A DNA stretch of 64,000 bases from Aralia elata (GCA_034770075.1 CM068379.1:13704922-13768921); one strand, 5' to 3'; positions 42,885-54,533 are shown, counted from the first letter of the stretch. Translations and numbers: made by a program. The notes: a model not told the origin generated them from the sequence alone.

Positions 42885-44237
42885 TGATTAGTAGGTTTCA
42901 TACTTATAAATTGGGTATCAATTAACTTAGATTGTTGGTTGTTTCTATTGTTTTATGTTGTTTTTATGCGTTTTATGTTATTTGTGTAGGTTATATGCTT
43001 GGGAACTTGTTTGCTAGCTTTTGGATAGAAGTAGTAATGAAAAGATCAAGGATTGCAGGATCACAGAGCAGCGCGACCACGCCCAAATTGAACTAGGGAG
43101 CAGCGCACCCGCGCACAATTTCAGTTTATTTCAAGCACGGCCGCACCTGTTCGATTGTTGACTAGAGTTAACTTTTCACTTATTTAAAGTAATTGACGTG
43201 TAATTTAATTCTTAAAAATTCTAATTAGACTAGGATTCATATCAAAAGACTATATATTATCTTTTATGTTCAGTACTTTAGGATTCATTGAACTTAGTAG
43301 AAAAACCTTAGTTTGAGATAGTTTTGAGGATCAAAGCAATTGAGCGAACAAGAAGGATTCATCGCATGAATTGAAGGAGGGATTCAAGGATTGCAATTAC
43401 AGATTTTATTCTCTCCCTAATTTTCTGGTTGTATTTTGAATGCTTTATCAATCGTGGATGATGAATTTTGATTCAATTATGAACTAAATTCTCTTTTAAG
43501 ATTACAATGGATCTTATTGCGTAACTTTTATTGATATGCTTCCTTGTTAATTTTTGTAAATTATTATTGGGTTGTCTATTATGGTTTGTGATTAATTGAT
43601 TAATTGTCTGTCCAGTAATTATCGTGATAATTTATATGAACTTGAGAGATGGATTATAGATTTAGATCTGATCATAATAGCATGTGATTGTGTTTTCTGC
43701 ATGGTGATGGAACTCATAATTTGTTTCTAGGATAAAGATATACCTATACGCCGCATATAATCTGATAGAGAATTTGTGGTTTAAATCCTTTTTAATTGTA
43801 ATTCACATAGAGGTATAGTGAATTAGTTAACTAGGGTGTTCACCTTAATTCTATCATCTGTGGATTTAAGTTGATTCGTTTATGATACATAGAGAGATGG
43901 TCATAAATATTGATGAGTTCTTCATTAATAATCTGAAATAGTTAGCATAATTTAACAGGAAGTGTATTGATCTAAGTGAAACAATAAGTGAAATTGTAAT
44001 CTTAAGTCCCCGTTATCTAATTTCAATCTTATAGTAGTTAGTATTATTTTATTTAATTTCCTAGTTTTATAAAATTCATAATTTTAATCAATTGTTTAAT
44101 AAAATCGAGTTAATATAAAATTGGTAGTGTTAGTATAAATTACAGTTTTTCTCCGTGGGAATGATAATCTTTTATCATTATATTACTTGTGGACTATGTA
44201 TACTTGCGTATTTTACTAGTATAGATTTAGGCAAACA
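42885..44237 (+). repeat. Athila B 3' LTR
   Basis: A 1353-base LTR starting TGATTAGTAGG and ending ttaggcaaaca, then the duplicated gtcaa. GC-rich words are at 43065-43145. No coding content. Confidence 0.88.
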
Positions 44238-44242
44238 GTCAA

Positions 44243-44790
44243 TTTGCTCTAGAGTATCATCCACGAACAACAATAAAGGGTTAGGCCTTGGTTGATTTTG
44301 TGGTAGATGCTTGTTTTTTGAACCAAATTCGTAGGTTCAGACGGGTGAAGAGGTGTGCTCGGTTACTAGTATCCAGCTGACACAGTCCTCGTGGACTCTT
44401 TATGTGGATGGATCCTTAACTTTGGATGTTAGTGGAGCCGAAGTCATATTGACTAGCCCGAAAGGATTAAAGGTTCAATGGATTATTCGTTTTTGATTCA
44501 AAGCTACTAACAATGAAGCAGAGTATAAGCCAATTTTGGCGGGTCTTCGGTTGGCTAAGAACTTAGAGGTTCGCCACCTAATTGTGTTCAGTGACTCGCA
44601 GCTGGTGGTTAAGTAGATTGTTGGGGAATACGAAGCTCGGAGGGCAAGGATGATAAAGCACTTGGCCGAGGTTAAGGATCGACTCCACTATTTTAATTTT
44701 TACTCTTTCAGGGTGTGGACCGGTCGAGTAATCTTGTGGCCAATGCCTTGTCAAAGTTAGCCACGACAGAGGTGAATTCGTTTGGCGATT
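44243..44790 (+). pseudogene. Tat F second (archaeal-type) RNase H
   Basis: FALEYHPRTTIKG, stop, ALVDFVVDAC connects to the extra RNase H domain: SSWTLYVDGSLTLDVSGAEV, ILTSPKGLKVQWIIRF, stop, FKATNNEAEYKPILAGLRLA, KNLEVRHLIVFSDSQLVVK. The catalytic-type residues D (YVDGS), E (NNEAEY) and D (FSDSQ) are visible. The Tat/Ogre branch is known for carrying this second RNase H downstream of the first. Stops and a shift near 44710 make this copy inactive. Confidence 0.85.
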
Positions 44791-45457
44791 AGGTGTATTT
44801 GGAAGTTCTCGATGCCCCGAGCGTTCAAAAAGTGGAGGTCTTGGTAATTGAGAGGTCGGATTATTGGCTTACTCCTTACTTTGATTACCTTAGTGAAGGG
44901 AAATTGCCTTCGGATCGGGTGTTGGGTAAGAAAATAAAACACATGAGTTCTTACTTTTGCATGATCGATGGGGATCTCTACTGACGTAATTACTCATCCC
45001 CATTGCTAAAGTGTTTGATGTTATCCGAAGCAACTTATGTTCTTCAAGAGGTGCGGAGGATATCTGTGGAGATCACATGGGAGCTTAGGCATTAGTGTAT
45101 AAGGTGGTAAGGCAGGGTTATTACTAGCGGACTATGTTTTAGAAGGCGAAAGACTATGTGAAGAAGTGTGTCAAATGCCAGCTTAACAGTCTTATCCCAC
45201 ATTAGCCTCCAGAGGAATTGTCATCAATTCTGCCCCTGATCCTATTTACAGTTTGGGGGATCGACATCTTGGGTCCATTACCAAAAGCGAAGGGTCAATT
45301 AACTTTTATGGTGGTGGCCATTGACTACATAACTAAGTGGGTGGAGGTCAAACCTCTTCGGACGATCACCGAGCAGGATTATTTATGATTTTTCAAGGAG
45401 TCGGTGGTGTTCCGGTTCGACATCCCTATAGCTATGGTGTCAAACAATGGGCGTTAG
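44791..45457 (+). pseudogene. Tat F integrase, N-terminal half
   Basis: VQKVEVLVIERSDYWLTPYF and DYLSEGKLPSDRVLGKKIKH then YFCMIDGDLY lead into broken zinc-module text (KDYVKKCVKCQLNS near 45150) and the core WGIDILGPLPKAKGQLTFMV, AIDYITKWVEVKPLR and IAMVSNNGR. The expected catalytic Asp of VSDNG reads Asn. G is inserted directly after this, with gttag at 45453-45457 as its left flank. Confidence 0.8.
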
Positions 45458-46489
45458 TGATAGACTTCACGACACGCTTGCGTGAGGTGGTCGTCGCCCG
45501 GATCATTTCCAACAAGTTGATAGGATGGATAACTTGCAACACTTTAACCCCTCGCCTATATTTAGACGGTAATCTTGGTACAATTGTTTGCCAATGAAAT
45601 CTTCGGAGGATGGACACCAACGACACTTCGACCCCTCGCTTATATTGAAGCGGTAATCTCGGTACAATCGATGATTGATGCGGTAGAATATGCCACACAC
45701 AACTATGAATGGTTGTATGATAAGTCAATTATGAATCTTAAAAGAAAAACTAAGGAATACTTAGGAATCCTTCAAAGAACCACAAGAAGAGAAACAAACT
45801 CATAATAATATTGATAATCTAAGAATTGTTGTTAAAACCATTACAACAAGCACCTATTTATACTAAGCTTGGAAACCTTCTAGAAGCACACAATTGTTGA
45901 AAGAATTCAAACAAGCACACAAATGTTGAATCACATCATTACTGAAAATATGGAACTGAAAATAAATGTTATTTCCCTGATTTGGGAAGGAATCTCGAAA
46001 ATCAAGAAAGTCAAAAAATGATAATTGGATCCAGGGGGTTCCCGCAGGGGCGGGAAATTTGTACTAAGTTTCTGGCGTCGGGGCGCTAGATTTGTCCCAG
46101 ATGAGATCGTCGGGCACGAAAGAAAAAGGTCTGGCGTCGGGGCGAGAATTATGAACTGGAAAATGGCGTTGGGGTGCGGTCCTCGCCGGGGCGCTGGAAA
46201 TGAACTAAAAGTTACCGCCGGGGCGAGCTCCCTGTGTCCAACCAAATTAAGTTCTTTCGATATCTGGTTCACCACTTCCATTTGCAACATGTTCATGGTC
46301 TTCATATGCTTGGACTCCGTCTCCATAACCTCTATACTTGATCCAACCTCATTCCATAGTTCGTGAATCATTCCGTTAAGTCCTTCTTTGAAGCGTTTAG
46401 CTCGAGCTCTCGTAATGGGTCCAAGTGGCAATTGCAATGGGTCTTCTAGAGTTTTGCCATGGGTTTCCAAACTAATGATGTCCTCATCA
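45458..46489 (-). repeat. Chromovirus G 3' LTR
   Basis: Minus-strand start TGATGAGGACATCATTAG directly after the purine run aagaggagaggaa; the end is gtcgtgaagtctatca. It is 1032 bases, close to the E LTR. GC-rich words (gcgtcggggcgc, gccggggcgag) lie at 46017-46230 and TATAAATA at 45862-45855. The pol frame stays open through its first 550 bases. Confidence 0.75.
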
Positions 46490-46758
46490 TTCCTCTCCTC
46501 TTGAAAAGGATTTATCCTCAAATCTTCACCTACATCAAACGGGCTTAAATCAGAAACATTGAAGGTTGCACTAACAGTATACTCACCGGGTAAATCCAGT
46601 TTGTAAGCATTATCATTAATGCGTTCAAGCACTTGAAATGGTCCATCTCCTCTTGGAAGTAGTTTCGAATGCCTTTGAGCAAGAAATCTTTCCTTACGCA
46701 AGTGTAGCCATACCCAATCCCCGGGTTCGAAGATTACTTGACGCCGACCTTTGTTGGC
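45931..46758 (-). pseudogene. Chromovirus G integrase C-terminus and read-through tail
   Basis: Minus-strand text KERFLAQRHSKLLPRGDGPF, QVLERINDNAYKLDLPGEYT and VSATFNVSDLSPFDVGEDLR is the end of chromovirus integrase. It continues INPFQEERNDEDIISLETHG across the PPT and LTR start, then GPITRARAKRFKEGLNGMIH. Read-through of this kind, with a CR motif, is described for CRM-clade elements, where it replaces a canonical chromodomain. A TAG at 46759 (Gln expected) separates it from the core. The last 80 residues come from the GC-rich block and are probably not functional. Confidence 0.7.
46017..46230 (-). repeat. GC-rich word block in G LTR
   Basis: Plus-strand words ggcgtcggggcgctag, ggcgtcggggcgag, gcgttggggtgcgg, cgccggggcgctgg and cgccggggcgagc recur with AT-richer spacers, about 160 to 380 bases upstream of the TATA-like box. 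Confidence 0.65.
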
Positions 46759-47361
46759 CTATCTGGCATATTGATCCGTTTTCTTCTCAGTGTTAAGTCT
46801 TTTCTTCTCATGTATTTGCTTAACAAAATCAATTTTGTTTTTGCCATCCATGTTAGTATACTCAGAAACAGGTAATGGTGATAAATCCAATGGTGTTAAA
46901 GGATTAAAGCCATACACAATTTCAAAAGGTGAGAATTTAGTAGTAGAGTGAACAGGCCTATTGTAAGCAAACAGAACATATGGCAGACATTCTTCCCAAA
47001 GCTTAATATTGTTTTTAACGATAGCCCTCAATAATGCATATAGAGTTCTATTTACTTCTTCCGTTTGACCGTCAGTTTGTGGATGACAAGCAGTTGAAAA
47101 TAGCAGTTTAGTTCCTAATTTACACCACAAAGTCTTCCAAAAATAGCTCAAGAACTTAGCATCTCTATCCGAAACAATTGTTCGGGGCATGCCATACAAA
47201 CGCACAATATCTCTAAAGAACAAATCAGCAATATGGGATGCATCATCAATTTTATGACATGGAATGAAATGTGCCATTTTTGAAAACCTATCCACGACCA
47301 CAAATATAGAGTTATGACCATGATTAGATCTAGGTAAACCCAACACAAAGTCCATAGACAA
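46759..47361 (-). pseudogene. Chromovirus G integrase core
   Basis: SMDFVLGLPRSNHGHNSIFV, VVDRFSKMAHFIPCHKIDDA, SDRDAKFLSYFWKTLWCKLG and ACHPQTDGQTEEVNRTLYAL carry the DDE residues (VVDRFSK, VSDRD, and the Glu of TEEVNR). It would integrate the cDNA. The frame is open over 200 codons but separated from RNase H by a TAG (Trp expected before IDLSMDF) and from its C-terminus by another TAG. Confidence 0.88.
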
Positions 47362-47367
47362 GTCAAT

Positions 47368-48138
47368 CTAAGGTTCACTCGAAATAGGTAATGGTGTATA
47401 TAACCCATGGGGATGAACACGATATTTAGCTTGACGACAGGTAATGCACCTATCACAAATTCTTTCCACATCTCGTTTTATATGGGGCCAATAGAAATGT
47501 ACTTTTATCACAGATAAGGTCTTATCAACACCAAAATGTCCCATCAAACCACCTCCATGTGATTCTCGAACCAATAACTCACGCAAAGAACATGCAGGTA
47601 TACATAATCGATTCTCACGAAACAAGAATCCATCCATCTTGAAGTATTTACCTACAACATTCTTTTCACAAATTTTAAACGCTTCACAGAAATCATGGTC
47701 ATTAACATATAATTCTTTGATTTGTTCAAAACCAAGTAATTTTGTGTCAAGAGTATTTAACAACACATACCTTCGCGAAAGAGCATCAGCCACGACATTT
47801 TCCTTACCTTGCTTATACCGAATGACATATGAAAATGTCTCGATGAATTCCATCCATCGTGCATGTCTCTTGTTCAACTTGTGTTGGCATTTTAAATGTT
47901 TCAATGATTCATGATCCGTGCGAATCAAAAATTCTTTAGGCCACAGGTAATGTTGCCAAGTCTCCAATGATCGAACTAAGGCATATAACTCCTTGTCATA
48001 AGTGGGATAGTTCAAAGCCGCTCTACTCAATTTTTCACTGAAATATGCTACTAGTTTTCCTTCTTGCATCAATACGGCTCCAATTCCTAAACCTGAAGCA
48101 TCACATTCAATTTCAAAGGTTTTAGTGAAATTAGGCAA
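47368..48138 (-). pseudogene. Chromovirus G RNase H and integrase zinc module
   Basis: FEIECDASGLGIGAVLMQEG, VAYFSEKLSRAALNYPTYDK, ELYALVRSLETWQHYLWPKE and FLIRTDHESLKHLKCQHKLN form the RNase H, followed by GKENVVADALSRRYVLLN. The HHCC module is HGGGLMGHFGVDKTLSVIKV to CDRCITCRQAKYRVHPHGLY. It is in the same frame as RT upstream and integrase downstream, with only stops between. Confidence 0.88.
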
Positions 48139-48165
48139 TACAAGTAAAGGAGCGTTAGTTAATTT

Positions 48166-49204
48166 TTATTTAATCAAATTAAACGCATTTTCATGTGCAT
48201 CACCCCACTTGAATCCTACAATCTTTTTGATTACTTTGGTGAGTGGTGTCGCGACTTCGTTGAAGTTTCTTACAAACCGTCTATAGAAACTCTCAAGTCC
48301 ATGAAAGCTACGAACTTGACTGACATTCGTAGGAGTTGGCCATTCTCGGATTGTACGTATCTTTTCTCCGTCAACCTGTACTCCCTGTGCACTAACAACA
48401 AAGCCAAGGAACATAACTCGATCTGTACAAAATGTGCATTTGTCCATATTAGCATACAATTTTTCTTTTCGAAGCACATCTAGGATAGATTTTATATGCA
48501 ATGCATGCTCACCTAAATCCTTACTGTAGATCAAGATATCATCAAAGTAGACAACTAAAAATTTTCCAATGAAGGAACGCAAAACATGGTTCATTAATCT
48601 CATGAGCGTGCTAGGAGCATTAGTTAAACCAAAAGGTAAGACTAACCACTCATATAACCCATATTTTGTTTTAAAAGCAGTTTTCCATTTATCTCCCTCA
48701 TACATTCTAATCTGATGATAACCACTCTTTAAATCGATTTTAGAAAATACACAAGATCCATGCAATTCATCTAACATATCATCTAACCTCGGAATGGGAT
48801 GTCGATACTTTACCCTGATGTTATTTACCGCTCGATAGTCAATACACATACGCCACTTCCCATCCTTTTTAGGTACTAAAATAACTGGCAACCGCACATG
48901 GACTCATGCTTTCCCTCACAAACCCCTTGTCCATTAGTTCGTCAACTTGCCTTTGCAATTCTTTTGTTTCCTCGGGATTGCTTCGGTATGCCGAGCGGTT
49001 TGAAATGGTTGCGCCAGGGACAAAGTTAATTTGATATTTAATTTCCCGAATTGGTGATAATCCCTGTGGAAGTTCCTCGGGAAATACATCCTGATAATCT
49101 TGTAAAAGAGTAGAAACAACACTAGGCAAAGAAAGATTATTAGCATTAGTATTTAAAAGTGTCTCCTTATACTGAAGTACAATCATTGGCTTTTTAGAAT
49201 CCAA
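48166..49204 (-). pseudogene. Chromovirus G reverse transcriptase
   Basis: The pre-RT piece (49204-48869) has KKPMIVLQYKETLLNTNANN, YQDVFPEELPQGLSPIREIK and QRQVDELMDKGFVRESMSPC. After a frameshift near 48890 the RT proper (48897-48166) has LPVILVPKKDGKWRMCIDYR, FSKIDLKSGYHQIRMYEGDK, FGLTNAPSTLMRLMNHVLRS and the catalytic VYFDDILIYSKDLG. The catalytic box is intact. The frame ends in a TAA at 48166-48168 before LTNAPLL. Confidence 0.88.
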
Positions 49205-49217
49205 AGTTCGCCTCCCA

Positions 49218-49886
49218 TCACTCCTTTTTGTAAAAATGTTTGTTTCTCTCTCTTCTCCTTTCTTTTTTTCTCTCTTTTGTTTTTTTGTTTACATGATATC
49301 TTTGTAAATGCATTTGATCCTCATGCACCTGTTTTGGTGACATAGGACACAAAGTAACTTTCCGTTGATTGTGACCAAAAGAATACTCATTAGTAAAACC
49401 ATCGTGTTTTACTCGCTGATCGAACTGCCAAGGTCTCCCAAGTAGTAAGTGACCCACCTGCATAAGAACTACATCACATAGGATCTCATCAACATATTTC
49501 CCAATTGTAAATGGAACTGATACTTGCTTGGTAACTTTGATGCCGCCGCTGCATTGAGCCATTGCAACCGGTATGGATGAGGATGTTTTGAGGTCGTAAG
49601 TCCTAATTTCTCCACCATAGTGATGCTTGCCACATTTGTACAGCTTCACCCATCAATCACGACACAACAGATCTTACCATTTACCATGCATCTAGTATGA
49701 AACAGATTTTCTCTTTGTTCACTGCTTTCTTCCTTTACCTGTGTACTAAGCATTCTCCGTTTAACCAACACTTCACCATGCATAGCAACCTCTCTATCTT
49801 ACTCCAATGGTGGCATAGATTCATTGTCACTATCTTCTTCCTCGGTTTCCAATTCTCCATTATCAAGCAATAACATATAGTTCTTT
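49218..49886 (-). pseudogene. Chromovirus G protease region
   Basis: Minus-strand text NGELETEEEDSDNESMPPLE, then REVAMHGEVLVKRRMLSTQV, NGKICCVVIDG and SCTNVASITMV is the protease with its substrate-side acidic linker; a TGA follows the catalytic-region VIDG. It continues in the open frame 49649-49218 (RTYDLKTSSSIPVAMAQCSG, VLMQVGHLLLGRPWQFDQRV). H cuts it at 49886. Confidence 0.75.
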
Positions 49887-49891
49887 GATTT

Positions 49892-52800
49892 TGTAACGGT
49901 CACGAATCGTAATACCTTTGTAATTTGGGTTTATTATTACTAAATGAATGTATTAAATTTTTATATTTATGTGATGTGTTTTAAGGTTATTTAATAACCT
50001 GGATGATGTGAATGTATGATTTTTATGTATTGTGTCTCATGGGAGTGAATAAATTGATTTCACGAAAAATCGCAAATTACTATTCACTGGGCACGTTTCC
50101 CGAGACACTATTCATGCCTGTATATTTTTGCGTCTTTTTCGATTTCTATTAAATCCGTTAAGACGTGTATGCGAAGGAATAATTTTTCCAAGTATTGGAA
50201 ATTTTATTTGAACTGATATGTGATTTAATCTGTATCCGAAATGTATTATATGGGTGTTCCGAATAATTGGACAAGACCCATAATAATTATTTTTACGCGT
50301 CCCAATATTTTATGGGAGTACCCATTTTAATTTTGGGTAGAGTTATTTACCAAATTTGGTACAAAGTGGGAGTATTCGGATATATTTACATGTATATTCG
50401 GTACAAGTGGGAAGACATTTAAGCCTTGGCCAATTAGAAGTTGACAGCATGGAGGTTGCGGCATGATGTCGCCCGAGTTCAGTACACAAGGCATTGAGCC
50501 TTGCAAATTTGTAAACATCCCACTTGGTTATTGCTAAGTCATTCTCCCGAGCTTGCATTGTGCTCAGCCATTTCATTCCTCCAAGTTCCTTGTTGTTGCA
50601 GAGAGTGTTAGAGAGAGAGAGAGGGAAGAGAATTGAAAGAAAATAGTTGCAGAGGAAAGAGAAGGAGAAGAGAAGAGGAGCTCGGTTGAGCCAAACCATT
50701 TCCATCTCCCGTACCATTTCATCCCTTCCCTTTTCTTGATTGTTCACAGCTCAATTCATTGCAAGAAAGGAGGGAGAGAAGAGGTAAAACTGTAGAAGAA
50801 GAAGAAGAAGAAGTTAGAGAGAGAAACCAAGTGGGTGAGGAAGAAAGAAGAAGTTAGAGAGAGAAACCAAATGGGTGAGGAAGAAAGAAGAAGTGGGTGC
50901 ACGGGAGGAGTAGAGAAAGAAGAAGAGAAGAGCTTCAATCCTTAGCCAAGCTTCGTAGCATCCAATATCAAGAATCAAAGAGGTAAACAACAAACTCCAA
51001 ACCTATTCCTTCATCCGTTCAAGCTAGCTCTGTTTTTTAAAGCTTATGTGCTTGGTTTGATTTTTGTTGAGTATTGTTATTGTTGGTTGTGTTTAATCGA
51101 TTAAGAATGGTTGTTATGACCTTGAGAACCCTCTTAATAACTTTTGAAAGTGGAACAAAGTGATAGAAATCCTTATCTTTGCTTAAAGGATGAAGAACAT
51201 GGACGAACTTGGACAATGAACTGTAAACGGACTGATTTGGGGGACTTAAACGGTTAAAAATCACGCTTGATAATTTTGTTGGTTGTCATGATGTTGTACG
51301 TCCATTGGTTATGAGAATAACCCAGTTGGAATGGAGCAAAAAGGAGTTAAAATGAGTTTGTGGTGAAGAAATTGGTAGAATATGTCAAGAACACCAAAAC
51401 AGAGTAATAACCTTGCACTTTAGCTTATGATTTGGACTTGTTAATGATAATGGGTAGCTCTGTATTTTTGATATGTTGTAGCCCCATGACTTACGAATCC
51501 ATAGAGTCCGAAATGGACCAATTTAAACGTGTATAGAAGAAGTTATGAAGGTTGGAGTGAAGGAAGGTCAAAAAAATCGCGAGGTCTGCCACACTAGCGC
51601 GCCCTTGGTGCGCCCGCACCTATGGCCTGGTTCAGCCCAACTCAACTTCGGCGTCCGTTGGGAAAATGGCCATAACTTTCTCATACGGACTCCGATTAGG
51701 GCGATTCAAGATGATCCGGAAAGCTTAGAGATAGACCTACAACCTCCATTAATTAGAATTGGAAGTTAATAACTGGATAAATTTCGAAAGTTTCCATCTT
51801 TAGGACTGATGTGTAGTTAGAGGCAATCGAAGGGTGTCGGGCATGCACGTATGCACGTGTAATGCTTCCGACGATGAAAGATGATGTTCTAAGTTTTAAA
51901 ACACAAACATTATAAGATATGGAGTGGAGTTTTTATACAAGAAATGATTGGACACGTTAGTTATTTATACCTGAAATATCGGTAAAGCCTTAGAACTACG
52001 ATTCAAGGCTATGTTATGTTTAATTTAGTTAACATTTAATGAACGGGATGCAATATATAGCGTGACCCGTTGATGTTTGTGTGTATGTGACTAATTGTAG
52101 TATGTTTATGTGCACATATATGTGTAGGATAATTGAAGAGCGTGTATCATATTATTGTAGCAGCGCACGAGGCAAGTTTCCTAACTCAACTCAATTAATA
52201 TTTGAGCAAGTTTCTTAAACCGTACAACTCTTATATATCGTGCGAGTTTCCGATGGTATATAAATTCTAAGCTTTCACAAATTATTATTGTGCAAGTGTT
52301 CTCACTTTTATTCAAGATATCCAGTTATGCTATAATGCATGTTATTGAAGCTTTAAAGTTCTATATTCCATGAACTATTGAGAAGGTTGTCTAAGCCTAT
52401 TGTTTCGGCTAGACTTATATTGAATTGCTTTATTGATTTGAGAATGATTCATCAAGATATTGTTGATATTTATTATAGCTATCCAATCACATTGTTTGAC
52501 TTGGATTTCCTTAATGTAAAGCTGAGATGAACAACCCTATTATTGGGGAATTATTTTTGGTCGGTAATACCGATTGACCCTATACGGGTGATAACTTGAT
52601 GCTTAAACATTAAATAGATGTTGTACAACATAGGGTATGATAGGTTGATCCCCTAAAGTGCCTAGAGGAAAAATGTTCAGTTTATAGTTATAAAACTATT
52701 AAACCCTTTGATGAAAGAAAAAAGTTCAAGGTCATTTGACCACTCAGTACGTTGTTTAGAAATGTTCGTAATATAAAGGAATACCTTATCATTGTTCCTA

Positions 52801-53258
52801 ATTATTCAAAATGTGTTCTCAACTATTGTTCAGTTGTAGAACTGGAAGTATGATTTCTGATGTTGTTATTATTTATATGTTATACTTGCTGAGCAATCGA
52901 ATGCTCATCCTTGCTTTAATTACATGCTTTCAGCTAAGGCAGAACAGGCAGAGAGTTCCCGCAAGGACAAAGGCAAGGGAAAAGTTAACGAGTGAAGGAT
53001 ATTATATCATATCCACTTTTGTAATAGTTTATGCTAAGAATGTGTGATCTTTTTGGATTGTATTAATTATCCTAAGATGTTATGTACTTATGTCAAGGTC
53101 TTAGAACCTGGGATTTGTAGAGTAAGATGTTATGTAATATTTAGTTATTACATTTTTGTCCTTATGTTGATTATGAATGGGTAAAATAGACGATGTATGT
53201 GTAGTACCGTGAACACCGAATCTGTGGATAAAGAGACCTCGGATTTGGGGGTGTCACA
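49892..53258 (+). repeat. Tekay-type H 5' LTR
   Basis: 3367 bases, TGTAACGGTCACGAATCG to gatttgggggtgtcaca. It holds GA-rich repeats near 50800-50900 (a duplicated agaagttagagagagaaacc segment) and a short GC-rich block at 51590-51635. Frames at 50327-50938, 51545-51769 and 52811-53047 have no homology I can recognise and are taken as chance. Confidence 0.88.
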
Positions 53259-53261
53259 GGT

Positions 53262-53273
53262 TGGTATCAGAGC
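53262..53273 (+). promoter_or_regulatory. Tekay H primer binding site
   Basis: TGGTATCAGAGC, three bases past the LTR end, an exact complement of the initiator tRNA-Met 3' end. Confidence 0.9.
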
Positions 53274-53485
53274 TGATAGGTTATAAACCTTAGGTGGGGA
53301 AACCTTAGGATATAACCTCTTAAGAAGACAGAGAATTTAGCAGTCGGTGAAACTCACATCGAGTTCTAAGGGATGAATTGAGGAAAATTCATTACAGATT
53401 ATAAAATAACTTATGTGCTTATTTGTTGTAATAGACTTATATTTGCGTGGGTAGTAATTTAAAATTTGAACTTGGTTGTGGCAGG

Positions 53486-54214
53486 ATGTCGGAGATAGGA
53501 GGACCCAGTCACGTAGGTGCCGAGGAAGAGTCACGAGATATCCACATGGTGTGGGAGCAGTTGACACCGATAGAGCCAGCTCCAACAGTCATCGTAGTAG
53601 GCCTAGAATATGAGCCTGACTCGGATCAAGAAGAAGATCCCGAGGAGGATCCCGAGGAAGTAGAAGAGGATGACGAGGTAGAAGGAGATTCGGATGAGGT
53701 ACCACCTACTTAACCCGGAGCTGGATTATTTGGGTTAGTTTATAACCATAACATGGAGCTTCAAGATACAGTCGCAGAGCTAGAAGGGCAAGCCGAGGAA
53801 CGTCAGGCGATGATTGATCTAAATAATGTATTAATTCTAGATTTCAACACTCGAGTAGTAGAGCTTGAGTAGAGACTGGCTCGGGCAGAGCAGAGAGCGA
53901 CACAGTTACAAGTCGAGAAGGAAATTGTTAACGATCGGCTACAGGAAGAGTCGGCTGAGCGAGCAAGGATGACAGATGCGTGGGTTAGAGCCGCTCGACG
54001 CGTTGACCGAGTTGAAGGAGAAGTTCGTACGAAGAAGGCAAAGATGGACGAGATGAAATATGCTTTCCATACTGCATTCGGAAGAGCACAAGATCGAATG
54101 TATTATTATCCGACACCGCCCGATTACCCTTGGTTCGTCATGGATAAGAGGAGGATGATGCACATCATGGATCAAGAGTATGATAACGCCGTTGAGCATG
54201 GAATGCTTCCTTAG
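53486..54214 (+). pseudogene. Tekay H extra ORF between PBS and gag
   Basis: A single frame of 242 codons with two in-frame stops (53711-53713 and 53870-53872). Each is a TAA or TAG where CAA or CAG would fit the surrounding text. It has a start MSEIGGPSHVGAEEESRD, an acidic stretch (DSDQEEDPEEDPEEVEEDDE), a probable coiled coil (NMELQDTVAELEGQAEERQA to RVEGEVRTKKAKMDEMKYAF) and a C-terminus YYYPTPPDYPWFVMDKRRMM with HIMDQEYDNAVEHGMLP. There is no zinc knuckle or enzyme motif, so it is not gag. I recognise no family. Position suggests an accessory protein; another possibility is a translated leader. Confidence 0.6.
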
Positions 54215-54533
54215 AATGCTAGTAGATGGATGTTAGGATATATATGCTTATATATCTATGTGTGTATGGGTTTGTGATGTAAATCCCAGATTTTGATGTA
54301 CATAGTGGGATATGATGATGATGTTAATGTAATCCCGAAATTTTACTTTGTTGAACGGGATAGAAGATGTAATTGGAAGATATGCTATATGTACGATGTG
54401 CTGATTGAAACTTATGTATATATTACCTATGTTTGTTAAACATGTCATGTATTATATATAAGTGCTTAAGGTAGTTCTTGAATATTCTCGATAAGTGGAT
54501 AATGAACTGATAATGCGAAAGTTTAACAGTAAG

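Larger units (their letters stand above)
35639..44237 (+). mobile_element. Athila B: gag-protease and ORF2, no RT/integrase
   Basis: 5' LTR 35639-37031, PBS 37038-37056, gag 37161-38900, protease 38919-39485, GGGAGGCAACCC box 39585, GC-rich array, ORF2 40524-41694, PPT 42870-42884 and 3' LTR 42885-44237. A perfect target duplication gtcaa is at 35634-35638 and 44238-44242. At 8.6 kb it has the same pol-less layout as A and D but differs strongly in sequence. Inserted in Tat F between its two RNase H domains. Confidence 0.88.
24325..45457 (+). mobile_element. Tat-lineage element F (host of E, B and G insertions)
   Basis: Blocks 24325-26591, 35392-35638 and 44238-45457 read in order as gag, protease, RT, RNase H, a second RNase H and integrase. 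The joins are exact once the insertions and duplicated bases are removed: the frame passes from AVGAV to LVNES across E, and from ELSQ to FALEYHP across B. The second RNase H domain is the hallmark of the Tat/Ogre branch. F lacks its 5' LTR and gag start (removed by the copia-side deletion). Its right part is beyond the window, past G. Confidence 0.85.
45458..49891 (-). mobile_element. Chromovirus G (CRM-like), 3' half
   Basis: On the minus strand: protease (from 49886), RT, RNase H, integrase, a C-terminal tail that passes through the PPT into the LTR, and the 3' LTR (46489-45458). Gag and the 5' LTR are beyond the right side of insertion H. It has the best-kept RT, RNase H and integrase of the chromoviruses here. 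Its LTR R-U5 region matches that of E, so G is the type of element that could have supplied pol to E. Inserted in the integrase of Tat F. Confidence 0.82.

Noticed and set aside
45458..46489. G LTR as the partner LTR of E
   Set aside because: The right ends (R-U5) are homologous, but starts and U3 differ, the orientation is opposite, and E has its own pair with a matching target duplication.
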